Below, one piece after another: positions 40,336 through 50,624 of a DNA stretch of 64,000 bases. This DNA is from Cepaea nemoralis (Eukaryota; Mollusca; Gastropoda; Stylommatophora; Helicidae): positions 1 through 64,000 of the forward strand of contig JACEFZ010001388.1 of the NCBI GenBank assembly GCA_014155875.1. The letters are read 5' to 3'. The notes under the pieces are model-generated. The model made no database searches. It worked only from the letters and a program-made list of their open reading frames with translations, and was not told the origin of the DNA. Each line of letters opens with the position of its first letter. Positions within the stretch are counted from its first letter, which is position 1. Both the position numbers and the translations under genes were made by a program.

Positions 40336-43300
40336 TCAGACATTGCTTACTGGGTCTGTCGGACAACGGGACAAAAGGTCGGCGATTGTATTCATTCTGC
40401 CGGGAATATGGCGAACTTCAAAACTGAAATTCTGAAGCTTTAAGGACCAGCGAGCAATCATGTTATTTGATGGTACTGCAGAATTGATATACCTTAATGG
40501 ACTGTTGTCAGTTTCGATGATAAAATGACGTCCTAGTAGATATTTGGACAGCTTTGTGACACTTTCTACTAAGGCCAGTGCCTCTAATTGCGGAATGGAC
40601 CAGGCCCGCTCTCTGGGCTTTAGTTTTCTTGATAGAAAACAAACGGGATGCAAGATGTCGTTGTATTCCTGCAATAGGACTGCACCGATCGCAATGGAGC
40701 TAGCATCTGTTCTCAATCTGAAAGGTAAACGAATGTTGGGCAATTTAAGGATTAGATTGGGTGAATTCTTATCAGAAAAATGTGCCAAAACTTTATCAAA
40801 TGCATTTCGTAGGCATTCATCGTTTACAACTTTTTCGGGTTTATTCTTGGTTAGTAAGTTAGAAAAAACCTCAGTCAGTTCTGAAAAATCAGGAATGAAG
40901 TTCCTGTAATAATTAATAAGTCCCAATAAACTGCGGACTTGTTTCTTATTTGTTGGAAGTGACAATTTTAGAATTTTCGAGACAATTTTGTTGTCTGTCA
41001 TGACAAAGCCATTGGATATTCTGTACCCCAAAAATGATATCTCTTGGTAAGCCATGCTCACCTTTGAAGGCTTCACTGTCAGTCCGTGCTGTCTGATACG
41101 TTTTAGTGTCTGTTCCAGTATCTTTATATGTTCCGTCATTGTCTCTGTATGGACACAGATGTCGTCAATATAGGAAACTATATTAGGGATGTCAGATAGG
41201 AGTAGTCGTGTCATGCGTACAAATGTGGCTGGGGCATTGACTAGCCCAAATGGAAGTTTGCACCATTCGTATAGTCCCCAAGGCGTGGCGAAAGCTGTTA
41301 GATGTCTGCTGTCTTCATGTACAGCAATCTGCCAGTAACCTTTAGCCATGTCAAGGGTCGTGAAGAACTTAGAGTCAGTCAGTTCTGTCAGGAGATCGTC
41401 CGTGTTTGCCATTGGTTCAAGATCTAAAACAGTTATTTTGTTCAGTTTTCTGTAATCAATGCAAAGTCGTATTGTGTTGTCCTTTTTCCGTACAATGACC
41501 ATGGGTGAAGAGAAGTCTGATAGGGATCGTCTGATGATGTTGTTTTTTTCTAAGTTGATGATTTCCTGATGTAGTTGTTCCTTGTAATGTAATGGTATGG
41601 TGTATGGTCTGCATCTTATGGGGGTGTTTGATGTGAGTGTGATGTGATGCTGTACTAACTCTGTGTGTCCTGGGTTGTCTGAAAAGATGGTGTTGTACTC
41701 TTGTATCAACTGTTTGCAACTGTTTGTCTCTGCTTGACTTAGGTTTGGATTGATCTTGATCTCCTTCAAGCAGTTTGTCGTGTCTAATGTAGGTGTTGGA
41801 ATCTCGTCGCTAGAATCGTCGTCTTCGTGATCTATTATCACGGTGCAAGCTGTCGTATCGTCTTGTTCGTTGTCTCTGTTGTAGTATGGTCTTAGCATAT
41901 TGATGTGAAATATTTTGTGTTTGTCTTTTATCAGGATTTCGTAGTCAACAGGAGAGATTTGTCTTGTCACTTTAAAAGGTCCCTGCCAAGAATCTGTCAG
42001 TAGCTGTCTGTCACTAGGTAGTAGTAGTAGAACGTCCTGTCCAGCTGTCAATGTTATAGTCCTGTTACCTTTGTCTGCGTATTGTCTGTAAGTAGCACCA
42101 GATAGTTTTAGTGCATTTTTAGCAATTTCACATGATTTCATTATCCTTTCACGCAATGATGTTACATACACAAATGATGATATGGGTTTCAATACTGGAG
42201 TGGAATCAGTTAGCATTTGGTGATAAATTGTTAATGGGCCGCGTGGTTTGGCACCATAGATGAGTTCAAAAGGAGAGAAACCGGTACTAGAATGTGGTAC
42301 CTCACGATAAGCAAAAAGAACAGCTGGTAAGTATAAATCCCAGTTATTGGGGTGATCTTGAGTTACTTTGGCTAGCATGTGCTTTAGATCACCGTTAAGC
42401 TTTTCTATAATCCCGCTCGAGTGCGGATGATAGGGGCTATTGAAGACTTGCTTCACTCCTAACATTTTAGTGAAAGCTTGAGTGGATGCAGCGATAAACT
42501 GAGTGCCTCTATCAGACTGGATAGTATCTGGAAACCCAATTCGGGAAAAAATATGGAAGAACACTTCCATGATATCGTTGGCAGTAATGTTCTTTAACGG
42601 AATCGCTTCTGGCCAGCGACTACATTGATCAATAATTGTTAGAATATATTTATTCCCTCTAGTTGTTGTATGACTGAGAGGGCCCACAATGTCAACTGAT
42701 AATTTCTCAAAAGGTCGACTGGCTAAGTCAGTGACTTGTAACTTTGCCTGTGGGTGTTTACCTTTCTTTACCAGTTTCTGGCATGTATCACAAGTTCTGC
42801 AATATGTTTTTATGTCATTACAGAATTTTGGCCAATGAAACTGTGTCAATAGTCTTGACCTGGTTTTAACATATGCCATATGACCTGCAAAAGGTATATC
42901 GTGAGCAAGATGTAACGCTTGCTTGCGATACGTAGTTGGTAACACAGTTTGCTTTGTTGTAACGACACCTTTGGTGTAGTACCTGGTGAGTATATCATTG
43001 TATAAAGCAAAATGCCATTTAGCATTTTTCGTTACTCTTGGCTTTTTGCCAATCAGGTCAAAATACTTTGACAGTGAAGGATCAGCTTTTTGAGCTGTTA
43101 TGAATGTTTCCTTCATAGAGTCACTAGGTGGTACTTCTGGGCTAAGCATTTGAATAGCCTCAGTTTGGTTATTTTGATCTTGCACTCTAGCAGTAGATCT
43201 TGTTACTGCGTTCACACACTCAATGACATCAGCTGATGATGGAATGATATCGTCAATGATGTGATGAGAACTTAGTGCTGCATTAGCTAACATACATTCA

Positions 43301-45066
43301 ACTGGTGATATGACATTTTCAATGACATTTGGTGGTGATGTGTTATCAATAATACATAGTGATGTTATGTCATGGTTATGATGTTTGTCATTCACCTCAG
43401 GTAAATTTCCTATGATTATATCGCACACTGGGTTTGTAAGTGCTGCGACCTTTACTTTTCCGGTGAGGAATGGTGTTTCGATGTATGCCCAAGCTAATGG
43501 ATATTTTTCAATATTGCCTGAAAATGTTCTACATGTGATGTGTTTACCTGTGTAGTCTGTAGGTGTTATGAATGTTGTTTTCAGGCCAATAAGTGTACTC
43601 CCGGTGTCGCGAAGTACTGTAGCAGACTTGCCATTAACGTACCCGTGATAGATGTCTAATTTGCCTTTTGAGTCTATTACTAAGTTACCTTCCTCATTAG
43701 CAATAGGGATGGCGTGCCCGCATGTTAAGATACCATTTTCAAAGAAGGTATTACAGACAGTGCATGTGTTGGAACTAAATACGTCACAAGCCTGTGCTAC
43801 ATGTACAGGATGTTTTTCTGTATTGTCGTCTTCTGACGCTGAACTATCGAACAAGGCGGCATTGGCTTTGTTGGTCATATGCCTGCCTTTACAGTCCATA
43901 CGATGGTGACCGTAAGCCTTGCAGAGAAAACATTTACGTGCACTTTTGAACGATTTACGTTCTCTGTCTTGTCTGTTTACCATATTTTGCAAGTATGTTG
44001 GGTACCCCGGGTTTTTATCGCACATCTCGTTCAAATAATGAGACATTTTACAATGAACACAATGTCTAAACTTTTCAGAGGTAGGCCTGGTTGGTTTTTG
44101 CCTACTATAGTTTTTGTCATAGTTGGCTGCTGCTACCCAGTTACTGTCAGTAGCTTCAGTGGCAAAACATTGTTTATTTGCCGTATAATAGGCCGACCCA
44201 CGTCTTTCCATTTCTTCCACACATGTGCATTCATTCTCCTGCAAGAACTTAGAAAAAGATGTTGGGATAGAAGAAATAACTTTATCTCTAATAATGAGAT
44301 CTTCTAACTTATCATAATTTTTGTTAATTTTGGCTGATGAAGTCCATTTGCTGAAAATGTCTCGGACTAAACAGAGGTAGTCAGAGAACGTTTGAGTTGA
44401 TTTTGGACTCAGTTTACTGAATTGTTCTCTGTACCCTGCTTCATCTAGCATGAAATGTGCCATTATTTTAGATTTAATGTAATGGTACTCTTTTCTGAGG
44501 TCTTTGGGGATGGTCTCAATGACTTTCAGAGGTTCCCCAGAAAGACTCCTCATATATAAAATATTCCATTCCGAAAGTGGAACTTGGTAGTGTTCCATTA
44601 AAGTCTCAAAATTTTGGGTGAAGGCTGCTATGCAGTCACCTGAGGTATAGTTACGAACGATACCTTGGTACTTTTTATACTGGTTTTCTTTTTCCAGTCT
44701 TTCAGATTTCTTTGACTCTTTATTCATTGCAGTCTCAGTGTCCAGTTGTTTAATTTTCAACTGTAATTCTAGTTCTTCCCTCTTGCTCTCAGCTGCTATT
44801 TCTGCTTTCTTAAGTTCACTGTCTAATTCAGCTTGTTTGGCAGCTTTTTCAATCTCTGCCTGTTTCAAGGCTGTTTCTGCCTCAGCTTGCTTGGCAGCCA
44901 TTTCTGCTTGTTTTAGAGCTCTTTCTGCTGCTCTATCTTCGCGTTCGGCAGCTTTGTCCTGAACAAGTAGGTATTCTGCGTATTTCTTCTCACTCCATTG
45001 TGTTAATTCATCACCATGTAACTGTAACTTTATCCCCATATCAATGAAATCGAACAATGACGACAT
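40336..45066 (-). CDS. Gag-Pol polyprotein of Gmr1-like retrotransposon (1576 aa)
   Basis: One uninterrupted frame from ATG at 45066. Residues 27-130: Ala/Lys/Glu heptad coiled coil with repeated KQAE. Residues 200-297: a capsid-like helical core with YREQFSKLS, LVRDIFSKW and LEDLIIRDKVISSIP, resembling the vertebrate SCAN domain. Zinc knuckles: C336-C339-H343-C349 and C379-C382-H387-C392. Protease DTGS at 487-490. Integrase: H722/H729/C759/C762, then catalytic D792, D852, E888 (D,D-35-E spacing) and a GPF module near 1029. RT about 1145-1350 with CIDYRKLNK, LPFGLVNAP and YIDD (D1301, D1302). RNase H D1454, E1495, D1520. All catalytic residues are present. Gag and Pol share one frame, so no frameshift separates them. 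The order PR-INT-RT-RH, rather than PR-RT-RH-INT, is the Gmr1 signature. Confidence 0.97.
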   Translation of the reverse strand: MSSLFDFIDMGIKLQLHGDELTQWSEKKYAEYLLVQDKAAEREDRAAERALKQAEMAAKQAEAETALKQAEIEKAAKQAELDSELKKAEIAAESKREELELQLKIKQLDTETAMNKESKKSERLEKENQYKKYQGIVRNYTSGDCIAAFTQNFETLMEHYQVPLSEWNILYMRSLSGEPLKVIETIPKDLRKEYHYIKSKIMAHFMLDEAGYREQFSKLSPKSTQTFSDYLCLVRDIFSKWTSSAKINKNYDKLEDLIIRDKVISSIPTSFSKFLQENECTCVEEMERRGSAYYTANKQCFATEATDSNWVAAANYDKNYSRQKPTRPTSEKFRHCVHCKMSHYLNEMCDKNPGYPTYLQNMVNRQDRERKSFKSARKCFLCKAYGHHRMDCKGRHMTNKANAALFDSSASEDDNTEKHPVHVAQACDVFSSNTCTVCNTFFENGILTCGHAIPIANEEGNLVIDSKGKLDIYHGYVNGKSATVLRDTGSTLIGLKTTFITPTDYTGKHITCRTFSGNIEKYPLAWAYIETPFLTGKVKVAALTNPVCDIIIGNLPEVNDKHHNHDITSLCIIDNTSPPNVIENVISPVECMLANAALSSHHIIDDIIPSSADVIECVNAVTRSTARVQDQNNQTEAIQMLSPEVPPSDSMKETFITAQKADPSLSKYFDLIGKKPRVTKNAKWHFALYNDILTRYYTKGVVTTKQTVLPTTYRKQALHLAHDIPFAGHMAYVKTRSRLLTQFHWPKFCNDIKTYCRTCDTCQKLVKKGKHPQAKLQVTDLASRPFEKLSVDIVGPLSHTTTRGNKYILTIIDQCSRWPEAIPLKNITANDIMEVFFHIFSRIGFPDTIQSDRGTQFIAASTQAFTKMLGVKQVFNSPYHPHSSGIIEKLNGDLKHMLAKVTQDHPNNWDLYLPAVLFAYREVPHSSTGFSPFELIYGAKPRGPLTIYHQMLTDSTPVLKPISSFVYVTSLRERIMKSCEIAKNALKLSGATYRQYADKGNRTITLTAGQDVLLLLPSDRQLLTDSWQGPFKVTRQISPVDYEILIKDKHKIFHINMLRPYYNRDNEQDDTTACTVIIDHEDDDSSDEIPTPTLDTTNCLKEIKINPNLSQAETNSCKQLIQEYNTIFSDNPGHTELVQHHITLTSNTPIRCRPYTIPLHYKEQLHQEIINLEKNNIIRRSLSDFSSPMVIVRKKDNTIRLCIDYRKLNKITVLDLEPMANTDDLLTELTDSKFFTTLDMAKGYWQIAVHEDSRHLTAFATPWGLYEWCKLPFGLVNAPATFVRMTRLLLSDIPNIVSYIDDICVHTETMTEHIKILEQTLKRIRQHGLTVKPSKVSMAYQEISFLGYRISNGFVMTDNKIVSKILKLSLPTNKKQVRSLLGLINYYRNFIPDFSELTEVFSNLLTKNKPEKVVNDECLRNAFDKVLAHFSDKNSPNLILKLPNIRLPFRLRTDASSIAIGAVLLQEYNDILHPVCFLSRKLKPRERAWSIPQLEALALVESVTKLSKYLLGRHFIIETDNSPLRYINSAVPSNNMIARWSLKLQNFSFEVRHIPGRMNTIADLLSRCPTDPVSNV

Positions 45067-45927
45067 GATGGAGAAAATATGTCAATGAAAATCAATCAGA
45101 CACAATATGTTGTAAATGGTTAGTAGAAAAACAACTTACAATTGATTTGACTGTACGATGCGTGCCTACTAATGCATACGTAAAGTTAAAGTGAAGAAAA
45201 AAATATACTCAAGTGCCCTTGGATATGGTGACGAATGGTTGGGCAATCGGGCTAGAAAAACTGTAAGGTCGTACTTCGGAACCACTTATGACCTCTACGG
45301 CAGGGTTATGGATGGTACGTAAAAACCTGCTTTGTTTTTGGATAGAAATAAGTTAGCGTGTGTTTGTTGGTGTGTGCCTGTAAGTCACTAAGTGTTGATT
45401 TGGTTTGGATGGCGTCGAGTATAATTGTATGTCGTAAATTTGTCGTCAACAGTGTTTCTTTCAACAGAAGTTACACTCTTTCCAAAACTCTTTGCGTTCC
45501 ACAAACTCGATACACAAAAACAATCTATCTGTATTTGAACACTCAATAACATTGATGACACATCACTTACATCAAGATGACATTCAGTAAGGACAAAGAC
45601 ATCAAGTTTACAAAATGGCGACAAGGTCAAAATGGCGGCAAAATCACAAGGTTGACAAGGTCAAACGGTGACAATTTTAACAAATCACAAATGTTTAACA
45701 CGTTTACAGGCTCAAACAATATGTACTGTACATTTACTAATGATCTTAAACATATTTAGACAATGTAGTAATGGATCACACTGAGACTTTTCCGATCACA
45801 TGTACATCACTATAACCTTGACAAATTTTACAAGTACAAGAATTATAGTTTTAAATCACAAAGACGAACAACACATGTCTAAATATATTAGGTTCTTAAA
45901 TAATGACGAGCAACCCACGTCCACACA
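45067..45927 (-). other. 5' leader of the Gmr1-like element
   Basis: 861 bp between the 5' LTR and the gag ATG. The minus strand after the LTR reads TGTGTGGACGTGGGTTGC. A primer-binding site starting TGG would begin four bases after the LTR, but I cannot match it to a specific tRNA. Confidence 0.7.
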
Positions 45928-46367
45928 TGTCAGGATCTTATATTCGGCTCGTTGGCTAACACATGTGAGACAGTACAAGTACAACGTGATTCGACGTAAG
46001 ACACAGCAACACAAGTTCTATGGATTTATTACCACATTAAATACATAACAATAGTTACAGCAATGTACAACATATAACAACTCACTACCACAATACAGCT
46101 CATAGGTCTGACGCTCACAATATCAGTCGTTCAGCTCACAACCACGGAGATTCACACAACGCCTTGCTCTCGACACACACGTCCGTTCAGATGTCCAGTC
46201 GCAGCGTGGTCTGAGATTAACACACACACTGCCCACTGCCTCAGGTGGGGTCACGTGGCTTTGCGTCGTCTGTCGTCAGCGCTGGTCGCGTGTCAGGTAA
46301 GAATCTCGCCAGCGCGACAATTCCTGTCCGCCGGGCGCCGCAACGATGTAGCTGCTAGGCTCTGACA
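45928..46367 (-). repeat. 5' LTR of the Gmr1-like element
   Basis: 440 bp, paired with 38511-38950. Transcription would start within it on the minus strand, but no TATA box is assigned. Confidence 0.97.
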
Positions 46368-46439
46368 GTACGTTTTGAGTAATCTGATCGACATGCGCAG
46401 CTGTCATGACTTGTGGGTTTCCAATTCACAAAGTCACAT

Positions 46440-47545
46440 CTTCGCAGAAAATCTGTTTTTCAACCACAATTTGAGCAAGTTTAGCGATGAAACTATACTG
46501 ATTCAGGGGCGATATTTTATATGGCAATTAAATTTCACATTCAACAAAGACATCTATTGGATCCATCGATTCTGATACACGATCATTCCGCTGCCTCTGT
46601 GGGATGCGCTCCCCACCAGTCGGCAGCTTGCACAGATCCATAGAGCACACTTTATTCACAAACTTCCACTTTCTCAGTTCTATATAATATTTTAGTTCGT
46701 AACGTTTAATATTTTCTATTATATCACCTAAATAAATATCTGAAAAATAAAAAAATAAACAATACCCATCGGGGAATAGAATCCCAGGCTCCCACGTGAC
46801 AGGCGGGACACTTACAACTACGCTAGCGAGAACACAAGTGATTATTCCACAAAGATTAATAATATAGTCAAGCCGCCATTTTGGGTTTCCCATTCACAAA
46901 GGCACTTATCATGATCGTAACATCTTCGCATGTTTTTCAACCACAATTGAAGCAAGTTTAGCGATGAAACTTTCCGAATTTCTGAAAAATTTGATGCAGA
47001 ATTCGAAGATCCATCTACAATGGATGGTGTTCTATTGAAAGTGGCAGAAAAAAAAAATTAATTACGGTTCAGCGTGCCATTTCCATTTTTGATACATTTT
47101 TCTCTGCGTGCGAGGTTGCCTCAACCAACGGGTCATATGCGGATTATGAAAACTGACTTCAAAAATATGTTCCACCATGTTAAATGATTAAAAAATAGTA
47201 CAAGTACACAAATAAATTATTATTAATCTTTAAACTTGTATTCTCTTTAACTTTAATCAGTCAAATTGCACGTTTTGTGTGTTTTAAGTGTTACAAAGTG
47301 AAAGTGTACATGCCAGTCCGCTCGATATGCGCATGCGCAGCCGCCATGGCCCATACCCATGGGTTTCCCCATTCACAAAGTCAAGTCTTCACAGAAAAGT
47401 TTGTTTTTCATCCACAATTTAAGCAGAGTCGGCTGATGAAACTTTCCAGATACATTTAAAATTGTATGCAGAATTCAAAAATACATCTATAATTGATGAT
47501 TTTCTATAACAGCAGCCAAAAAAAAAATTAATTACGGTAAGTATG
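46440..47545 (+). repeat. Dispersed repeat, three diverged copies
   Basis: Copies near 46430-46500, 46880-47070 and 47360-47545 share GGGTTTCCCATTCACAAAG, TTTTCAACCACAATT, AGCAAGTTTAGCGATGAAAC and AAAAAATTAATTACGG. No convincing protein is shared. A ZSWIM-like or other exon was looked for and not found. Confidence 0.7.
46763..46832 (-). tRNA. Degenerate tRNA-Asp-like sequence
   Basis: The minus strand contains CCCGCCTGTCACGTGGGAG (Asp anticodon arm, GTC) and GGGATTCTATTCCCCG (T-arm with loop changes). Flanks on both sides resemble those of the 35302 copy (upstream CTATATTAT.AAT.TTTG, downstream AATATTAAAC and TATATAGAACTGAGAAA). It is a pseudogene or element-borne. Confidence 0.55.
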
Positions 47546-47899
47546 AAATATATTCTTATTTATATAAAAGGTCACGATGATTTCAAGCAACCACTGTGCA
47601 CGGAATATTAGGCAAACCTTTCCTGGAAAACCCAGGATGACGTGTGTTCTTGTCACGTGAGATTTGAATGAATGAATGACGTCGAAAGAATGCATGGTCT
47701 GTACAAAGCGATTTCTGGAGACACTTTGAATCATTACGGGGTGTCTCCCTATGTAACTTTTTTCCCCTCTGTAACGGCACAATGGAACCCTCTAATACAA
47801 GACCCAAAAAAAAAAGACAAAGGAGGACACATGATATAGTTAGAAAGTTTCATTTGAATCTTTACAGATTAAACCCACAATCAGTACAATTTTATTACA

Positions 47900-47972
47900 A
47901 TAACTGCCAAAGAGTGAGGAAGAAAGTACAACCTGAAATACGGGAAGAACAATGTGGGTTTGTAGAAGGAAT
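47900..47972 (+). pseudogene. Small family C LINE RT fragment, plus strand
   Basis: Encodes RVRKKVQPEIREEQCGFVEG, matching RVRRKIQPEIGEEQCGFVVG of the copy at 63.6 kb. It abuts the 3' tail of an oppositely oriented copy of the same family. Confidence 0.8.
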
Positions 47973-49090
47973 CAATCATGTGCCATGCCGGACAGCGTGG
48001 GCGGTCATGACTCGCCACTTCACTGGATCACCAGAGTCATGGATTGGCTCAGTGTTCCTGTCTCAACCATGCCATGTGGCCAAGCCATCCAGGTATTTAC
48101 TTCTCGGTGTTCCCCTTGGTCTATTCCCTTCAATCTTGCCAGTTGTCACCAAGTTCTCCAATTTACTTCTTCTCATAACATGTCCAAAAAATTTTGACTG
48201 TCTACGTCTAATTTCTCTAATCAATTTACGATTTTCATTTGTCTCCTGTAGTACTTGGTCATTGGTTTTTCTGTCTGTCCGTGGTATTCTTTGCATTCTC
48301 CTCAGAAACCACATTTCTGCAGCCATCAGATGTTTTTCAGCTTGACTGCTCATTGTCCAAGTTTCACATCCATACAAAATAACAGGCTCTATGTAGCACC
48401 TCAACACTCTTTTTCTCGTTTCAGTTGACATCTTTTTATTGGTCAGTATGTTTTTCATCTTGCTGAAGGCTACTTTCACCATGGCAATTCTTGTTCTAAT
48501 CTCTTCAAGGCATCTCCCATCAGATTTTATGACTGTTCCAAGATAATTGTACCGATTCACTTGTTGAAGAATATTTCCATTTACTTGTATATTACATTGT
48601 GGTATTTCGTTCTTCCTAGTGACGACCATTATCTGTGTCTTTTTACAATGTAATTCTAACCCCAATTGTTCACTGTGTGCAACAACCGCATCTACTAATT
48701 GTTGCAGATCCTGCTCATTGTCTGCAATCAGTACTGTATCATCTACATATCTAATGGTTTTGATGTTTCGTTCTCCAATGCTGATTCCATTTATATCTTC
48801 TACATTTCTGAAAATATTTTCACTGTATAGGGAAAAAAGATCCGGAGACATTACACATCCCTGCCTCACACCTCTCTTAATAGGCTGATATTGTCCCACT
48901 TCGTTATCAATCCTTATGGCAGCTTGTTGTTTCCAATATATGTTTTTCTTTTTATAAGTCTAATGTCTTTCCCATCAATTTGTAGATCTGCAAGCATATC
49001 TACCATGTTGACATGTTTCACTCGATCGAAAGCCTTTGTGTAGTCAATAGAGCAAAGATGTGTATCTTTGTTTACTTCTATAGAACGTTA
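47973..49090 (-). pseudogene. Family C LINE, RT palm to C-terminus
   Basis: A 5'-truncated RTE-like LINE. The minus strand encodes, after frame breaks, an FIDYTKAFDR-like motif (about 49040), then from 48899 IKRGVRQGCVMSPDLF, YVDDTVLIADNEQ (catalytic residues kept), YLGTVIKSDGRCLEEI, EPVILYGCETW, RRQSKFFGHVMRR and GKIEGNRPRGTPRSKYLDG. The 3' tail is GATTGATTC-type. One frame is open for 278 codons, longer than in most other copies. Confidence 0.9.
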
Positions 49091-49134
49091 ATAATTGACT
49101 GATTTGCCTTTTCCGTCCACGAGTGCATTTTTCA

Positions 49135-49511
49135 GGAGACTCCTGGGGTTTGGCGCTGAAGCTGCGGAGTTTGTGCTTTGTGCGACACTTTCGGCGGGTC
49201 GCTCTGCAGAAATAGACCGAGACATGTGAGAAAACGTGGGTCTATGAAGTCTTTTTGATGACTGCCAAGTCCATCGACGATGAACTGTGGTTTTTGGTTT
49301 CGTGGATTACGTTTGTGTTGGCATTCTGGCAGCGGCATTATGCACAGTGTACCTGTGTGCGCTGTTGGATTGCTAAGACTCCTGTCTATTCCATTTTTCA
49401 CATTGGACAGTGGGGAGCATTTTGTGTGATATTCACTGGCACAGGAATGGAGCATAATGGGGATCACCCGTTGCCATGAAGTTGGAACCTCAACTAACTA
49501 ACTAACTAGAT
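49135..49511 (+). repeat. SINE-like element with (CTAA)n tail
   Basis: GCTGCGGAGTTTGTGCTTTG and GACCGAGACATGTG match the core of the SINE at 2115-2365. The 3' end is (CTAA)n at 49490-49508. The tRNA-like head was not found, so it is probably truncated. The plus and minus ORFs are incidental. Confidence 0.7.
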
Positions 49512-50147
49512 GGCAAAAATTACAAATAAAACAATTTTAATTTGTGTCTTTGCTACCAGAAATAGCAGCATAGAGCTAGATTGTTAGTGTTGCCGAATAG
49601 AGCAACAGTTAGATTCAAATTATACACATAATTGGTGTTTCACATTTGGTATAAATAGGAAAATTACATAAATATTATTAAGCTATGGGTTTTAATAAAG
49701 AAGTAAAAGTAAATATCAAAAAGAGTAATGAGCCAGTTAGAATTTCTATAATCAACTAGTTTGCAGAAATGCATAGACTTTATACATTTTAACAATGTAA
49801 ACATATGGTAGAGTGTTGATACATTGAAAGTTGTAACAACAACGATACATTTAAAAAATTATAACATAAAATATAAGAAAAGCCAGACACTTTAAATGTT
49901 GTTAGCTTTGCCTGCCGGACGGAGAATATTAGGCTAAAAAGGTAAGAGAAAAAATGGTTGCTGGCATATTGCAGCAATAAGACAATCACAAATGTGGAGA
50001 CAAGTGTTATTGAAATATATTAATGAACTGTATTTTTATGCTTCCTCGCTCGCTTTGAACTCAAGCGTAGTCCATACACACTATTTATAGTAGTGATGGG
50101 CTGAATTTTGCCTGTGGATTAGCTTTCCCTGTTAACAGTGTGCCGGT
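49512..50147. other. No gene recognised
   Basis: AT-rich sequence with no supported feature. Confidence 0.5.
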
Positions 50148-50450
50148 CTCCGTGGCCAAAGGCTTGCAAACGCGGTTTGTGAGCCGCTTACCAGGAGTTC
50201 GAAACTCAGCTGCGACCGATTTGTGCAGCAGACCGTGTCGCATTGTGTTATAACGTGTTGGTATGGGAGCCGTCTTTCAGAAAGCAGTGGCAAACTACTG
50301 AACGTAAAACCTGCCTAGTACATCAACAGCAGCTGAAACATGCTGGTGTTGGCTGCAACATCCTGCAAGGGATATGCAACATAAAAAAAATTAACGGTTT
50401 CCCTCGCCATCAGGCTCCGACTTCAGAGGTACTTGTAATTTACATCCCCA
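50148..50450 (+). repeat. tRNA-derived SINE
   Basis: TCCGTGGCCAAAGGCTTGC (box A-like) and AGGAGTTCGAAACTC (box B-like) head the element. The 3' part carries the CAGAGGTACTTGTAATTT block shared with 9551-9592. An A-run lies at 50385-50391. Confidence 0.65.
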
Positions 50451-50624
50451 TATCAAGGACGACACTATATGCATATCTCAGATTTCATCCTGAAGAATAC
50501 ATTTTGTTATGCATCCTATTAACCATAGAGACATAATATTTTATACCTTTCAGGCAACACATCCGATTTTGACACACCATTTGTAATAGCATATATAGTC
50601 AATATATATATTTTGGAATGCAAG

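Larger units (their letters stand above)
38511..46367 (-). mobile_element. Complete Gmr1-like Ty3/gypsy LTR retrotransposon
   Basis: This is a 7857-bp element on the minus strand. LTRs of 440 bp at 38511-38950 and 45928-46367 differ at only two positions (G/A at 38885 vs 46301, T/A near 38933 vs 46350). LTR ends are TGTCA...TGACA. Target duplication GTACG lies at 38506-38510 and 46368-46372. It has an 861-bp leader, one Gag-Pol ORF and a 1385-bp 3' untranslated internal region. Integrase lies before the RT, which defines the Gmr1-like group. Near-identical LTRs and an intact ORF indicate a recent insertion. Confidence 0.97.

Noticed and set aside
40544..44962. Plus-strand ORFs of 74-142 aa opposite the LTR element
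   Set aside because: Antisense shadows of the 1576-aa Gag-Pol frame.
46528..46893. 121-aa minus ORF
   Set aside because: It crosses a degenerate tRNA-Asp-like sequence and dispersed repeats; coding is unlikely.
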